From Ficedula albicollis (taxonomy: Eukaryota; Chordata; Aves; Passeriformes; Muscicapidae), in the NCBI RefSeq assembly GCF_000247815.1, contig NC_021677.1, forward strand, positions 43,064,864 to 43,128,863: a DNA stretch of 64,000 nucleotides, read 5' to 3'. The notes under the pieces are model-generated. The model was not told the origin of the DNA. It saw only the letters and a program-made list of their open reading frames with translations, and did no database searches. A program made the translations under genes and the position numbers. Within the stretch, counting starts at the first letter, position 1, and each line of letters opens with the position of its first letter. Of this stretch, positions 14,217-27,296 are shown piece by piece.

Positions 14217-14302
14217 TTGACTTTTGATTGAGCTAGATAATCATTGTAGCTACTTTCCCTTTGACTTTTGACTGAGCTAGATAATCATTGTAGCTACTTT
14301 CC
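14217..14302. repeat. Two-copy tandem duplication, period 43, at the end of the CR1 fragment
   Basis: The unit TTTGACTTTTGATTGAGCTA… is present at 14217 and 14260 with one visible difference (GATTG/GACTG). It sits immediately after the recognisable CR1 sequence. Confidence 0.93.
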
Positions 14303-15003
14303 AAATATTCTAGTCTAGTCTAAACTACTTGCTCACAAAGAAATAGAGAACATCAGGCAGAGGTTATAGCTTTGTATTTAAGTGAAAGGTGATGCACCAA
14401 AGGCTATAGAAAGAATCTCATGGCTGTCAGTTTTTCGAATTTTTTTTCACTTTATGATCTCTTGTCCTTGAGAAAATTTCAGGATTTTGAGACATGTTTT
14501 GGGACGTTGAAATGATATAGTACATGTCTATAACATAGAAAAAGTAGATGTGTTTTTCATCTTCTTAACTGCAGAGAATTAATTATGGTGCTGGAAAGAA
14601 CTGGAAGTAATTGTGTTTGTCCTGATAAGATTGAAAGCTTGGTTCCATCTTATTCTTCCTTTAGGAAAATTATTCTATGATTAAAAGTATTGGAATAATT
14701 GGAATCTAGCATTTTTTGTATTGCTGTTACCCATTTGATACTTCTGCAAAGTGCTGAATATTTCTCAGTGAGATGATGCTAACTCTTCCCTGCTTGCATG
14801 CTTTTTTGATTGTAGCAGATTAGAATACTGGTTAGAGCCTAATAAAATTCAAAATATCTAATTCATTTTTTTTTCCATTAATAACCACCCAAACCTATTG
14901 TAGACACTTTAAAAAGGAAGTCATCCAGTAGGAGAACTTAGCCAGCATCAGAGTTGTCCTTCCACAACTAGCATGATATTTTTGTTCAATTAAGTCCATT
15001 TCC

Positions 15004-15086
15004 CGCCTCATCCGTCTACTGAAGGGACTCTTCTCTCTTCTCTTCTCTTCTTTCTCTTCTCTACCTCATCCGTCTACTGAAGGGAC
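15004..15086. repeat. Duplicated 24-base flank of the TTCTC array
   Basis: The sequence CCTCATCCGTCTACTGAAGG plus GACT occurs at about 15006 and again at about 15064, 58 bases apart. The interval between is an irregular TTCTC/TCTTC stretch. The array therefore appears to have duplicated together with part of its unique flank before the long pure block formed. Confidence 0.85.
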
Positions 15087-15375
15087 TTCTCTTCTCTTCT
15101 CTTCTCTTCTCTTCTCTTCTCTTCTCTTCTCTTCTCTTCTCTTCTCTTCTCTTCTCTTCTCTTCTCTTCTCTTCTCTTCTCTTCTCTTCTCTTCTCTTCT
15201 CTTCTCTTCTCTTCTCTTCTCTTCTCTTCTCTTCTCTTCTCTTCTCTTCTCTTCTCTTCTCTTCTCTTCTCTTCTCTTCTCTTCTCTTCTCTTCTCTTCT
15301 CTTCTCTTCTCTTCTCTTCTCTTCTCTTCTCTTCTCTTCTCTTCTCTTCTCTTCTCTTCTCTTCTCTTCTCTTCT
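15087..15375. repeat. Pure (TTCTC)n pentanucleotide microsatellite, about 58 units
   Basis: About 289 bases consist of perfect TTCTC repeats (GAGAA on the other strand), with no visible interruption. The array lies in the intron before SS4. Its purity suggests recent expansion and probable length polymorphism; the exact copy number depends on assembly quality. Confidence 0.95.
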
Positions 15376-18300
15376 TTATTTAGTTTTTATCAACAACATT
15401 TTCTTTCTCTCCCTATGTGATTTCCCAGCCATGAGATAAATAGCCTTGTATCTTACAAGCTAAATACAATTACTGCTATCAAACCTGGAGTCTTTCTCTC
15501 CCTGTAAATGTCTCTTGGAAGCTGATAAGCTGTTCAAAGCAAACTGCAGGCTTCTGCCTAATCCTGAGATTAAACATAACCACCCAGAAGACAGCAAGAG
15601 ATAATTGAGGAGGGGGGGCTGGGGGAGGCAGGCAGGAGAGGAAGAGAAGAGGAGAAAGTGAGATCCTCTCCTGAGATATTAAGAGGACATACAGAAAGCT
15701 CAAGGTTATTTGTAAAGGAATTGCACAAAACACACAAGAGCTTGTTATGATGAGGAATTTCCTCAGATAATGCAGTGGTTGTTGCAGTTGTTAAAGAAAA
15801 AATTTAGCAAGGATTTGTTTGATGTAAAGCATACAGGGACTCCCACCCATGACTGCTGATTTTTATATATTCTCCCCGTCTTGTCCTTGAAACAGAAGGT
15901 CTTACAAGATTGTATCCAGATTCTTTGTGCATGCTAGAGTTCATCTCACTGGCTTTATTGCTGAGCATGGGGAGACAGTAGATTTCCCAAGACTGAAGCA
16001 AGGGACTGAGCTGATTTCTCTGTTTTGCTACTTGCTGTCCAACCTAGGGAATAAGAGTGCCTTTAACTGTGGAGAAATAGTGTATGATATCTGTATTAGT
16101 CTTCACTTAAAAAGGCAGATTTACTGAAGGTTAATAGTTTTTGAGTCAGCCCAATACTGTTGAAAAAAAGCAGCCTTATTTTTGGATGTATAAGTTCTTC
16201 TTGATAGTTTTTTTTTAAATCAGTGCATTATAGTTTTTCCCTTCTGTAATTTTTTTGTGTCTTCTGTTTCTGAAAGCTTGTCTTTTTTTAAATATTATCA
16301 ATGGGATATTACCTCTTCCAACTTTGCTTTATTTAATTTATAATGCATTAGACAGGGGAAAAAAAGATAAGTTTAGATGGTCTAATAATAACATCACTGG
16401 GGAAATTAGGAAAAGACTTTATATCCTTTCTTGAACTGACATGTGAACTGATACAAGTAATATGCAACGTTGCGATTATTAGTTCTTGTGAGCTCAGTGA
16501 TGCAAAGTCTAATGCTGATTGTGAAATTCACAAAAAATACTCAAAAGTAGAACTAACTGAGATGTCTGAGTCATTGCAACAAGTTCTTTCTAAGTTTGTA
16601 CTGCACCTCTACATGGCTCGTTGTACCACTTCAGTGATTTACAAATGTTCAAATGTACAAATGTAATGAAGCCTTCTTAGAGAAAATTGCTAGTTCTCTG
16701 TGCTTTGAGAGATCCAGAGTCTGGGTCCTCCTCCCCCGAATTCACTCTGTGTCTTGCAGAATGATTTTGACATGTCATTTCCTCTTCTTTCCACCCTTCA
16801 ACTCTCGGCAAAAACTTTGGCTTCTGCCTTTATGTCTTCCTGTGGCAATCTCTTCCTTCCCTCAGACTTGAGGCTGTTATGATCTCCTTTTCACTTCTGA
16901 AACCTTGCTTCTGAAGCCAAGGCAATAGTAAGAAGTTTGGCTGAATCCAGTTATCTCCCAGAAAACGCACATGGATCTTTTGCTGGGCGACTTGGAGTCA
17001 TTAATAAGATGTGTTACTTGATCTGCATGCTGAAAGGATTTTTTTTTTCTTGGTGCTACCAGATCCCACTGTAGTCTTAATATTTTCCTATCCAAATGTC
17101 CTTCAGAGTGGGCAGTGAGTAAGGAACAAGAGAACTGGTTTGTGATTAGCCCTGTAGGCTGAATGCGATCACCATTCACATGGTTCTTGTCACATATTTT
17201 TTGTGGATTTTGACTTTTCATATTGTGCTCATTTTGTGGGACTTAAATGAGCTCTCAGATGCTTCCTATCATTATGAATTGGAGACAGCATATAAAGTGC
17301 CTCTGACAGATTTACTGCATTTCATAATGAGCCTAAAACATATAAAAAGACAGGGTTAATAAAACAGAATTGGAGAAGCACATTTTGAAGGCAGTGCTGT
17401 GACATATGTTGAAAGATCTGCCAAGAGGGATGATTAAAGCATGACAAGTTGATGAAATCAGGAGTTGATTGTAGCTTGTCACTGCAGGGCCATAGCATCT
17501 ATAATATATTTATATGATTGGAAAACTGATAAATATGGCTACCTGATATGAACACTCAAGTTTTGTTCCCCTGTATCCATTGACATATAAACCTCCATAC
17601 ATGAAGTCATCAACAAACAAACGTACTTTGGAATTTGTGCAAAAACACTCATGTTAATGCATATGTTTCCATACTGAATGATGGGATAGAATCTAACGTG
17701 ACATAAAAGTTACGTAAATGTTGCCACTACGCTTAGAGTTTAACTTTGTGTACTTTGTGTTTTGCTTTCCCACAGAAAAATGAAGCTGTGGCTTATTTCT
17801 GGTTTGCCCCATCCTCAAAGAGTTTTATGGAAGTGTTGTAGGGTTTTTCTGTCTTCCAAATTCTGTTTTTGAGAACAGAAGAGAGAAAAGACAGAAAACA
17901 AACAAAAAGTTGTTATATTGCGGCTTCCAGTATCCATTGCTCCTGTTTTGTTTCTTAAAACGGATCTCAGCTCTTGTAACACACTGTATTCAGTCTGAGT
18001 GAGCTGTAGTTTTAACTTCACCAAGTACCTCAAGCTCATGTGAGTGGTAGTCTATTAAGCACTGGAATTTGTCATCTTGGCATCAAGAAAGAGGGAAATG
18101 CATGGGTCTTTATGAAGATGTGTAAGGTAACAAAGCAGAACGTACAGCACAATATGATTTAACAGCAATAGGGTTGAAAGAAGGAGTTTGCCCAAGGAAG
18201 TAAACACAGAAAAGTATCTTCATGCAAGTAGCCATGACCATCTAATGCCCACCCAAGATTCCACTGCTAGTCCTTGAGATCTGTGAGAGAGGAGAGGAAT

Positions 18301-19784
18301 ATTCTTCTGTAGCAGTCTTTATTACTGCTACATAACAATCACATTAAAGGTTGTTCTAATATGCCAATAGTTTAATTTAGCCAAAATACTTGTTTATAGC
18401 CTAGATAAAGAAAATATTACCAGAAAGTACTAATGGTTTGAGGAAAAGCTTTTTTTTTTGGTGCTGTCCAAAAAGCCAGAGACATGTATTATATTTATTA
18501 TATGTTCAGCTATTAGCTGAATTAGTGTAGCAGCACTCTTACATCTTCCTGAATCAGACTAGATGTCCAATATGTCAAATCTACAGATGAATACCAAATA
18601 CTTTAGAAGAAAATTTGCTTTAATGGTCAAAATGACACTTCTTTCCGATGGTCCTGGATTGGGATTCTATTCTGTCTTCCCAGAGCCTGATTGTTCCTCT
18701 AATCAAGTTTATTGAGTCTGAGACCTGTCAAGTGTCTGATGCTCCAGAGAATTACAGTAACCCACCATGGCAACAACAAAAATACACCCTGAAAGATGTC
18801 CTTCTAAAACAATTGTCCTACTTTTGCATTTTGTTTGTGATCTGAAATATGAAGTCAAGCTGTCTGTGTTTGTATCATATCTACAGTAATTATGTTTGTA
18901 TTTCTCAGCTGGAAAGCAAATGGTTCCTTTATTTCCCCTCATTAATTTATTCAGGAAGACATGATTGTGTGGAAATACTCCCACTTCTCTGCAGCTGGAG
19001 AAGTCACTTTGCTGCATTGTAATCCTACTGCTCACCCAAATTTAAACCATAACAAACCAAAACCTGGGTAATTTAGTGGCATCTATAATTTTTCTCTATT
19101 TCTCTGATTCTTTTTCCATCAATGGTATTGATTCTCAAATCTCAGTTCTTTCCTCTTTGCTTAGTTTTATTGACTAGGGTTCTTTGCAAGATAAATTCTT
19201 GCAACACAGAGTGAATGCCTAGGAAAAGTTGCATTAACCTCTGTCAGTGGTAGTACACCATAAACTGAAACTCTTGAAGAGATGAGCTTAATGATTTCCC
19301 AGTCCTAGATTTGTTCTATGTCAGCACTTAAAATATTCCAAGCTACACTATCCATAGGGCATAGATGTATCTGCCTAGCTCTTCTCACCTGGTATCTGAT
19401 TTAAGAACCCTGGTCTGAGGAATATCCCTAAGTATTGGTGTTGCGTTCATATACTTACCACAGGCCTTTGAGTCCCAGTGCCTGAGATACTATGGTGCAA
19501 AACAGATACAATCATGTGTTTTCCCATGTATTTCTTTGACCCCAGCCATTTTCCATTAATAGTGATTACATACTAAAATATATAGGTATATCCTGATAGC
19601 TTGATCTTTCCAACAATTCCATGCCAAAGTATAGAGCTGTTCACACAGGATGTGTATCCTGACTGGATGCTCAGATATTTTGAGCTGTTCTCATCTGTTT
19701 GTGTTCATTGCTCCACGATTCTGTGAGGTCCAGGTACCAAGCATAAACCTTATCAACAATGATGTCTGGTAAATTTCTCCTTTG

Positions 19785-19882
19785 CTTAAAGGAAGAGACC
19801 TTTAAGATCATCTAGTTCCAAACCCCCTGCCATGGGCGGGGCCACCTTCCACTAGACCACATTGCTCAAAGCCCCGTCCAAC
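19785..19882 (-). mobile_element. CR1 LINE 3' fragment, reverse orientation
   Basis: 'gaagagacctttaagatcatctagttccaaaccccctgccatgggc' and 'ccaccttccactagaccacattgctcaaagccccgtccaacc' are the reverse complement of the CR1 3' region ('...ggttggactagatgatctttaaggtcc'). Only about 100 bases remain and the terminal ATTCTRTGA repeat is not attached. It is the only CR1 piece here in antisense orientation to NRXN3. Confidence 0.88.
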
Positions 19883-20454
19883 CAATTGCTTCAGCCATAG
19901 CAAACCATTTGATGATACACCAAATGCAGCTGTCTAATGCAGTGCAGAGAAGGATGGAGAAATATTTCTCAGATGGAGACTCAGGGTAAAAAAAATCCTG
20001 CTGCACAGCACAGTGCAGTGAGTTCCCAGACATTAATATATTTACGTTTCTCTCCTGGGTTAGTTCTATTTCAGTTCTCGTGGTCAAATACAGTTTCTAT
20101 GTTTTATTTCTTGTCTCTCTCTCTCTCCCCAACTCTTCTTCTGTCCCTGTCTCTCTCTCATAAACACACATGTGTGCACAGTAAGAATGAGCAAACAAAC
20201 ATCTCTCCTGAGGGATCACAGGCTTGAACAACTTTGTGCTTTTCTGATCACATTGCCTCCAGAAAGAGCAGTGCCAGCTGTAATCCCAGGTTGACATGCT
20301 GACATGCAGTGACAGAAGGGGTTTATGCATCCACATCAGCCTTCTGCCTGCTTGCTAAAGGCACTGGAAAGCATAAAGTCATTAAAATCCAATGCTACAA
20401 TCTGAAGTAGAGCAACTGTGTGAAAGGATGGTCAGAAATGAAAGGTGCCAGTAG

Positions 20455-20600
20455 TGGAACTGGGAGTCAGAAGTTTATGCATCCCAGCTTTGTGTTTAGA
20501 GATGCCTTTCTCTGTGATCTTGGGTAATGCTTTTACCACTCTGCAGCTCAGTTTTTCCCATCAGTAAACGGAGGATAAAGCTCCAATTATCCTTATCTTT
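20455..20600 (+). mobile_element. MIR-like ancient SINE remnant
   Basis: 'actgggagtcagaagtttatgcatccc', 'ctctgtgatcttgggtaatgctttta' and 'ctctgcagctcagtttttcccatcagtaaacggaggataa' follow the core of the ancient amniote MIR element (…gtgaccttgggcaagt…cctcagtttcc…tctgtaaaatggggataa). This is from memory of the consensus and the match is diverged, so family assignment is moderate. Confidence 0.6.
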
Positions 20601-22153
20601 GATGACTTAGAAAATATTCTACAATTCACTGAATAGGGGCGCCTTTCTGGGTCAATGGATTTGCATCTTTGCTATTTATTGAGTACCTGGTGCTCTTGGT
20701 CATGGCACAATTTTGTGAATAGCATCTGTCTTTAAGAAGACTTATTGGGGTTACCACAGAATCATAGAATTCTCTTCCTTTTTTAAAACTGATGCAAACA
20801 GAAGAATTGATTTCATGATTTGTAGCAATTATAAATGGGAAAGGTCTGTTTGCTCTCATTTATTTCATTCTGTAATAAACTGATATCCTCCACTGCTTTT
20901 TCAAGTAAAATTTTAAATAATTCAAGAATTTCCCTGAGGATATGGTAGCACTGTCTAATATGCAATCTTGATAGGAAGTACTTCTTAATAAATTTCTTCT
21001 TTCATCAGTTTCTTACATGCTTTTAATTATTTCCTGGCAGTCACCCTAGAGAACTTGCCCCTTCCATAGAGTTTTTGCCATTCAGTTATTTGTAATTGGT
21101 TAGCTTTCCAGCCCTCATCAGTGACATTTGACTAAGGACCTTATAGGCATTGCTCTCATTATTGTTACTGACTGATCAGCTTCCCTACAGTAGCACTGTA
21201 TTAATGGGAAAGGACTTCACATGCTCTCTCTATTTGTGCATTTAACTCCTCATATCTCCCAAATAGTATGTGCCCAGGGAAATGAGATTCAGAAACATCT
21301 GAAGGTTTCCAGTGGAGTCAATCCAGCTCCATGGCTACCAGCACCAAGGCAGACACTGCTGGTCTGCTGGAACTGAGCTGCTCTTGTTTGCAGGGCTGTG
21401 GTAGCAAGCCACTTGCCCTTCAAGAAGCAGGTTTAAAGCCACAAGTTTTCTTACTTTAGATCATGCACCCTACACAGGCAGCTGTGCTGTTTTCAGTATC
21501 ACATTGCTCCTGGAAGCAAATAGGTACACTCATGCAGTTCCAGTGCCTAACCCCAAGTATGTAAATCAGATTAATGTTTCTCTGTCCTGACTTTGCCTAA
21601 TGCACAAAACATAAACAACCTCTAGATAAATGAGAGTTAATAGAATTTAAAGTATCAATAAAAATAAAGTGGGTTTGGTATTTGATTATTGCTGCTTGTT
21701 CCCACTGGGTAATATAAATCACATCCTTACCTTTCACAAGGGAATAAAGAAGTGGGATGTGGGGACAATAGCAGTGGATTTTATTCCAATCTCTGATTTC
21801 TTCCTGCAAAATGATTTTTTTTTCTTGCTTATAATGGAAAGATCAATATGTAGTTTCAGTTTTTCTTTAATAGACACTTCAGCCTTGGCTGTCTGACATG
21901 GGGCTCAATTTGGATCTGGTCAGTGAAAAAAACACAGTAATTTACACATTCCTTATAAAACATTTCAAACATCTAGTGATGTAGACACCCAAATTGTTTT
22001 AATATTTTTGAACTGGTAACTGCTTTCTCTGTGCTGTACATGAGTTCAGTTTTCCAACATAGCTCAAATGAGAACTAAAGCAAACTCCTTTTATTTCACG
22101 CCCATGGCCTCAGCTTCTATGCTGAAGTGATTCAGCATAATGTGCACATATAA

Positions 22154-22265
22154 ATAGGATTTGACTGGCATTTTTCACAGTACTTTTTTTTCTTCTGAAT
22201 GCTTGGAAAATAGGATTTGAGTGGCATTTTTCGCAGTACTTTTTTTTCTTCTGAATGCTTGGAAA
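22154..22265. repeat. Two-copy tandem duplication, period 56
   Basis: ATAGGATTTGACTGGCATTT starts one unit at 22154 and a near-identical unit starts at 22210; two substitutions are seen. Confidence 0.93.
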
Positions 22266-25200
22266 GATTTGATTAACCTTCTTCCACCTTTGTTAGTCTG
22301 AGTTTTCTTTTGTTTTGCTCCTGTTGTGCTTCTGTGTTAGATTGTCGAGGGTAAGGCGCTTATTTTCTCAGTCATCCAAAACAGGATTGAAATACTAATC
22401 TAGGGGAGGTTGAAATGTTACTGATCTTGTCCTGGGGCAGAGCATTGAATTAGATAACTTCTTCAAGTCTTAGTCTTATTAGTATCATTGTGGTCCATGT
22501 TAGCTGTACCTCCTGCACAAACATTTACACTCCTATCTCCTAGTTTTCTTCTGAATTTCCCAATGATTGTGGTCTGAATGGAGCTTTACTTTGCATTAGA
22601 ACCCCAAGTTTTTTAGGCTAAAAAAGATCTGATAAAATAGAGAGTGGTGGCATTGTAAAGCTTTTGGTTGAGGCTTAGAGACTTAGTTAACAGTTTCAGT
22701 TGCCTGAATAACTTTTACTGTTGGAGTCTTGCTTGCTAATTCTCTCTCATATTTTTAGTACTTATATTATCAAGACCTTGTTGTTTGTTGTCATGAGGGC
22801 AGTGAGCTAAGGAGGGTTGCAGTGTGAAGGTCAGCTTTTAACTCCAGTCCACAGTGAGATGAACAGAATAAAAGGTGTTGCTCCCAGCAAACAATGTGAT
22901 CAGAGGGAATTGAAGATAAAGTCAAGGGCACCCAGGACTAAGGGGAAAATGAGGACAAGAAATAAAATGAGAACTCAATAGCAAAAGATGCAACTTTATT
23001 GAACAGTGAAGGCAGAGGAAAAAATATAATATCCAAGAACTGAAGCAAAGCTGAACAATGCTATGACTTGTCTATTTTTCAATTCGCTCAAAGGAAATAA
23101 AATCTCAAATTTGAATTAATTTTCTATAGCGCTTCTGTAATACAAGGCCAAACTGAAGCTTTACAAGAATTTTTAGAGGGACAGCTTGTGATAGTTAGAA
23201 AGATTCCAGATCATCTGCCTTATAAATATTTTGTTTAGCCTGGCCATCCTGTTTCATTTTTGTATAAGTCACATCTGTGGTTTCAGGTTTGGATGTTTTT
23301 CAAGTGTTTTGTAAAGCCACAGTAAGTTGAGATTTTTTTACATGTTTAGATTTTAGTGCAACCATTCCCTATGTTATATAACATAAACCACAATATGGTC
23401 TTACAGTAACACAACAAAATAAACATCTATGCATAAACAGACCTGATACTAAAACTTGATTGTAAGTGTTGTTATTCCTTTATGATGTATGGAGGAAGGT
23501 CTAGTCTTAAAAGTAGATTCTAATCCTTTACTAATAGACTTGTGTCAGTTTTCTAATTGAATACAAGCTATGAACAAATAGTGGTTGTACTTTGTAGTAT
23601 TTAAAGCAAAATATGTACTTAAGGAAATGTGAAAATGGGGCAATTCAGTATACTGTGAGTTTTTAAGTGCAGCTGCCTGAAAACAGAAGTGGTTAAAGAG
23701 GCTCAGTCTGCCAATCACAAGCACACTTTGGAAACTTTTGTTCCCTTTATCAGAGAGGGGGATGGTAGCTTTTCCAAGATCCATGCAAGTCTCCTTTTCC
23801 AGGGCACACAGCATCAGCCCTGGGAGAGTTTGGGTCTTGGATTGCACTGAGTCAGTTTATGTTAGAGCATTTAGCCATCAAATATACACTTTTCATGCTG
23901 CAGCAGGCTACTTCTCTCCCATGATGATGACAATTAAGTGAGTGTAAATCTTAGTGAGATTATGGGCATCCATAAAAACTCAAAAGGAGCTGGCATTAAG
24001 GGCTGCTGGGTGAACTGAGCTATCAAACACTAGCTGTTTACAAGCCTTCTTCCTACTGAAATTCCATCTACAGTAAAGGGGGAAATGGTGGAAACATTTT
24101 AAAGCTTGAACACTGATCTCAAGATGCTTCTTTAAGCCATTAGTATCACTGTAGCATCTTTCATTTACTAACTGCTCATTAATGTCTCATTCTTTTTAGA
24201 GACTTTGAAGCAAGGAAGAAAATTCTGCTTCATAGAACAGCCTTTGACAATAATTTAGATCAGATGAGTGTTTTTTTTTATGGTATTCGTTTCAGCATCT
24301 TCACAGATTTGACAATATATCAGGATGGATTAATAGTCTACCTAAAAGCAAGTACTTTCTTTCTGCCCAGTGCAATTTGCTGGAACCTTTCAGTTTTTCT
24401 CTTTCACACCTAAGAGGTAGTAAATCATTATGATTGGTCTAGGCCAAGAAGCAAGATTTTTCAGAGCTTCTATTTTCTTGTCCTTTCTTTGGCTTAATAT
24501 TCTATTTTGGTTTAGAAATAAGCTTAATGCAATAAAGGTTGTTTGTTTTCTTAAAGGAACCATCAGCAGAAAAGAAAAACATCTTCCAGCACTCAAGGGT
24601 TTTGGAAGAAAATTCTGCTTGGCCCATGGGCAAATTTAAACTGTGTTCCCTGGACTATTGCCCTGTATAAAAAGTATTTCCTGTGGGAACTGCCAGTAGT
24701 GGTCAGCACAAGCAAATTCTTTTGATTTTTTAAAATCTATCTTAATTTGGTCTAAATTGAAGATAATCAAAATGTAGTTTAAAGTGAATCTGATCTATTT
24801 ATCAGTGTGGTCTGTGGAGCAGGGATATTGAGAGCTTCAGAAAAAAGACAGAATACTGGCAACCGATCATATTTAACCAGTAGGTTCTTATTTTTATGAC
24901 TGGATTCCACATTTCCTTTGGAAAAAGAGGGACAATCCAAAAAAAACCCAAAAACATAGAGCACTTCTGCCATATTTCTCATCAAAGTATTTGGTCCTCA
25001 GGAATGACCATGGTATTTGAAATATTTTGAATATTCAGGTTAACCAAGATTCAAGAATCTAGAAGATTTCAAAATGTTGCCATTAAAATCCTTGAGGTCA
25101 TAAAATCTGCTTGTCAGTTTGTTGAAAAACTTAGGACATGCAGTGGAATTTCTATTGATTGTGCATATAAGTCCTAAATGGCACAAAAGACTCATTTTAA

Positions 25201-26600
25201 TCCTAGTTTTCACAGTTGGCTTTAGAATTTTTACATGAAAAAGGAATAAAGAATAGGCAAAATAATATGTTTATGAGGCACAGTTCTTTAGAAGTTGTTG
25301 AGCAGATCTAAGTTGTATTGATATACAAGAATTTGTTATATGGGTGAAGGAAAAAAGAAGAAACTTATTTAAAATGAGCCTTTCCTATTGGTACTTGAAT
25401 CATTTAAGCAGCTAGAAACTATGGGAGGAAAATATTTAGTAAATCACAAGTAGCAAAACCAATTAGCACGATTTTACTATAAAAAATTATATCCTGCAAC
25501 CTTGGAGACCCACATTGGTTCTGAATGCAGAAGAATTATGCTATTAGTGGTATTTTCTGAAATAAATTTAAATCACTCCATCTGAAGAACAGCCTGAAAA
25601 ATCTAGACTCAAACGGAAAAAAAGAGAGGCTCTACATTACTTACATGAGAGAGTTGTTTGAGTTGTTGTGTGTATCATTCAGCTATAGAAAGAAATTGCA
25701 TTGAGGTCACAAAAGGATTGTTACTGAAAATTTCTGTGTATGAAGATGGACAAGAAACACCTTTAATCACATCTTACCTCAGCTGTGAGAGGTTCTATAA
25801 GCTTCCTTCATGCTGAACTTACATTACTTATTTACATTTTGCAAACCATGATATTTCCTTTTTGAGCTCTCATATCAAATGTTGTGTTTATTTTTTAAAG
25901 CACAACTCCAAGTCAGTATTAATTTAGTAATTCTGTGGTTCTATTTGTTATATTTAATGACTATTCTAAACACTTAACAATGAAAAAGTTGTTCTGTAGC
26001 TCACTGCTGTAATGGGGTATATGAGTAAACACATTCTCATGCACATGTTTTTAAAAACCATTCTTAGTTATGTCTGAAATAAAATTTAAAATCAAACAAA
26101 AAAAAATAGATCAGATACTAATGTTGCAATATAACCCTAATTGAATTTCTAATGCCCTTCAATTTTTCATCGCTTTTAAAGGTGTGACTTTTATATGTAT
26201 TTTAATCTTGCTGAATATATCTACATAAAAACAACATAATTAAATTAAACCTGATTTTTAAAAAAAATGTTTTTAAAGATGTGGTGGGGAATAGTTGTCA
26301 TTTCTGGCTTTCTTGAAGGTCTAGAACTGTAAGAAACCCGTTTTTCATTGTCAGGTCTTTTTTGATTGTCTCACTTCCTTTTTTTACCTTAGTCTTGTTG
26401 GCCTGCTCTTGTCAGATGTCCTATTTCAGAGGAATTTCAATTCACCACATTTTTTATTTTTCTACAGTCTGCCTTTCACAAAGAGGAGGAAGCACTCCAT
26501 GCCAGCCCCTGGCTGAGTCTAGTGTGCTCCTCTGTACTTTCTTCATTCTGAAAAATATCTCACTGCCACCAGTAAAAGGTTCCTTATGTGCACACCAATA

Positions 26601-27296
26601 CTGGATGAAGACAGTGGAATTTCTTGATGCTTGTAAATAGTGTTACAGAATTTCTTTGTAGCTATTAAAAATGTGCCTGCCCATTGATATTATAATACCA
26701 ATGCATTCATAGTCCTAGTTCAGAATATACTCTATAAAGTGGGGAATAACCCCCATTTCTATCAAAATTGTCTATCTCTATCACATACAATATAGATAGT
26801 AGTAGCAGCTTTTTTGTAAGTGCTCAAGTCTGAGTTGAGAGAGAAATTTAGGTCTTAAGTGCATTTGGAATACCTCCTGAGGATTTTTCAGGGCCTAGTG
26901 CTCCTTCTTTACATGCAAAAAAAAAAAAAAAAAAACTAGGCACACACTGGATGAAGACAGTGGAATTTCTTGATGCTTGTAAATAGTGTTACAGAATTTC
27001 TTTGTAGCTATTAAAAATGTGCCTGCCCATTGATATTATAATACCAATGCATTCATAGTCCTAGTTCAGAATATACTCTATAAAGTGGGGAATAACCCCC
27101 ATTTCTATCAAAATTGTCTATCTCTATCACATACAATATAGATAGTAGTAGCAGCTTTTTTGTAAGTGCTCAAGTCTGAGTTGAGAGAGAAATTTAGGTC
27201 TTAAGTGCATTTGGAATACCTCCTGAGGATTTTTCAGGGCCTAGTGCTCCTTCTTTACATGCAAAAAAAAAAAAAAACAAACAAACTAGGCACACT
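26601..27296. repeat. 346-base tandem duplication, copies almost identical, each ending in an A run
   Basis: The copy at 26601-26946 is repeated at 26947-27296. By eye the two are identical except in the A run near the end (19 A against 15 A followed by CAAACAAA). Both end in ACTAGGCACAC. The left border before copy 1 (CACACCAATA) and the junction (CACACACTGG) share CACAC, suggesting microhomology. It is purely intronic with no coding content. Confidence 0.95.

Noticed and set aside
16877..17221. 114-codon open frame on -
   Set aside because: No recognisable domain, antisense to NRXN3 intron, no promoter or polyadenylation pattern seen.
20117..20160. CT-rich stretch as a possible regulatory polypyrimidine element
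   Set aside because: It is a short simple-sequence stretch far from any exon; no functional context.
20756..20772. 'cacagaatcatagaat', like the reverse of the CR1 3' terminal repeat
   Set aside because: Only about 16 bases match and the adjoining sequence does not continue as CR1, so chance or an unrecognisable remnant.
20880..21160. Possible very old CR1/L3-like sequence
   Set aside because: Some phrases vaguely recall a LINE 3' region in reverse, but similarity was too low to support by eye.
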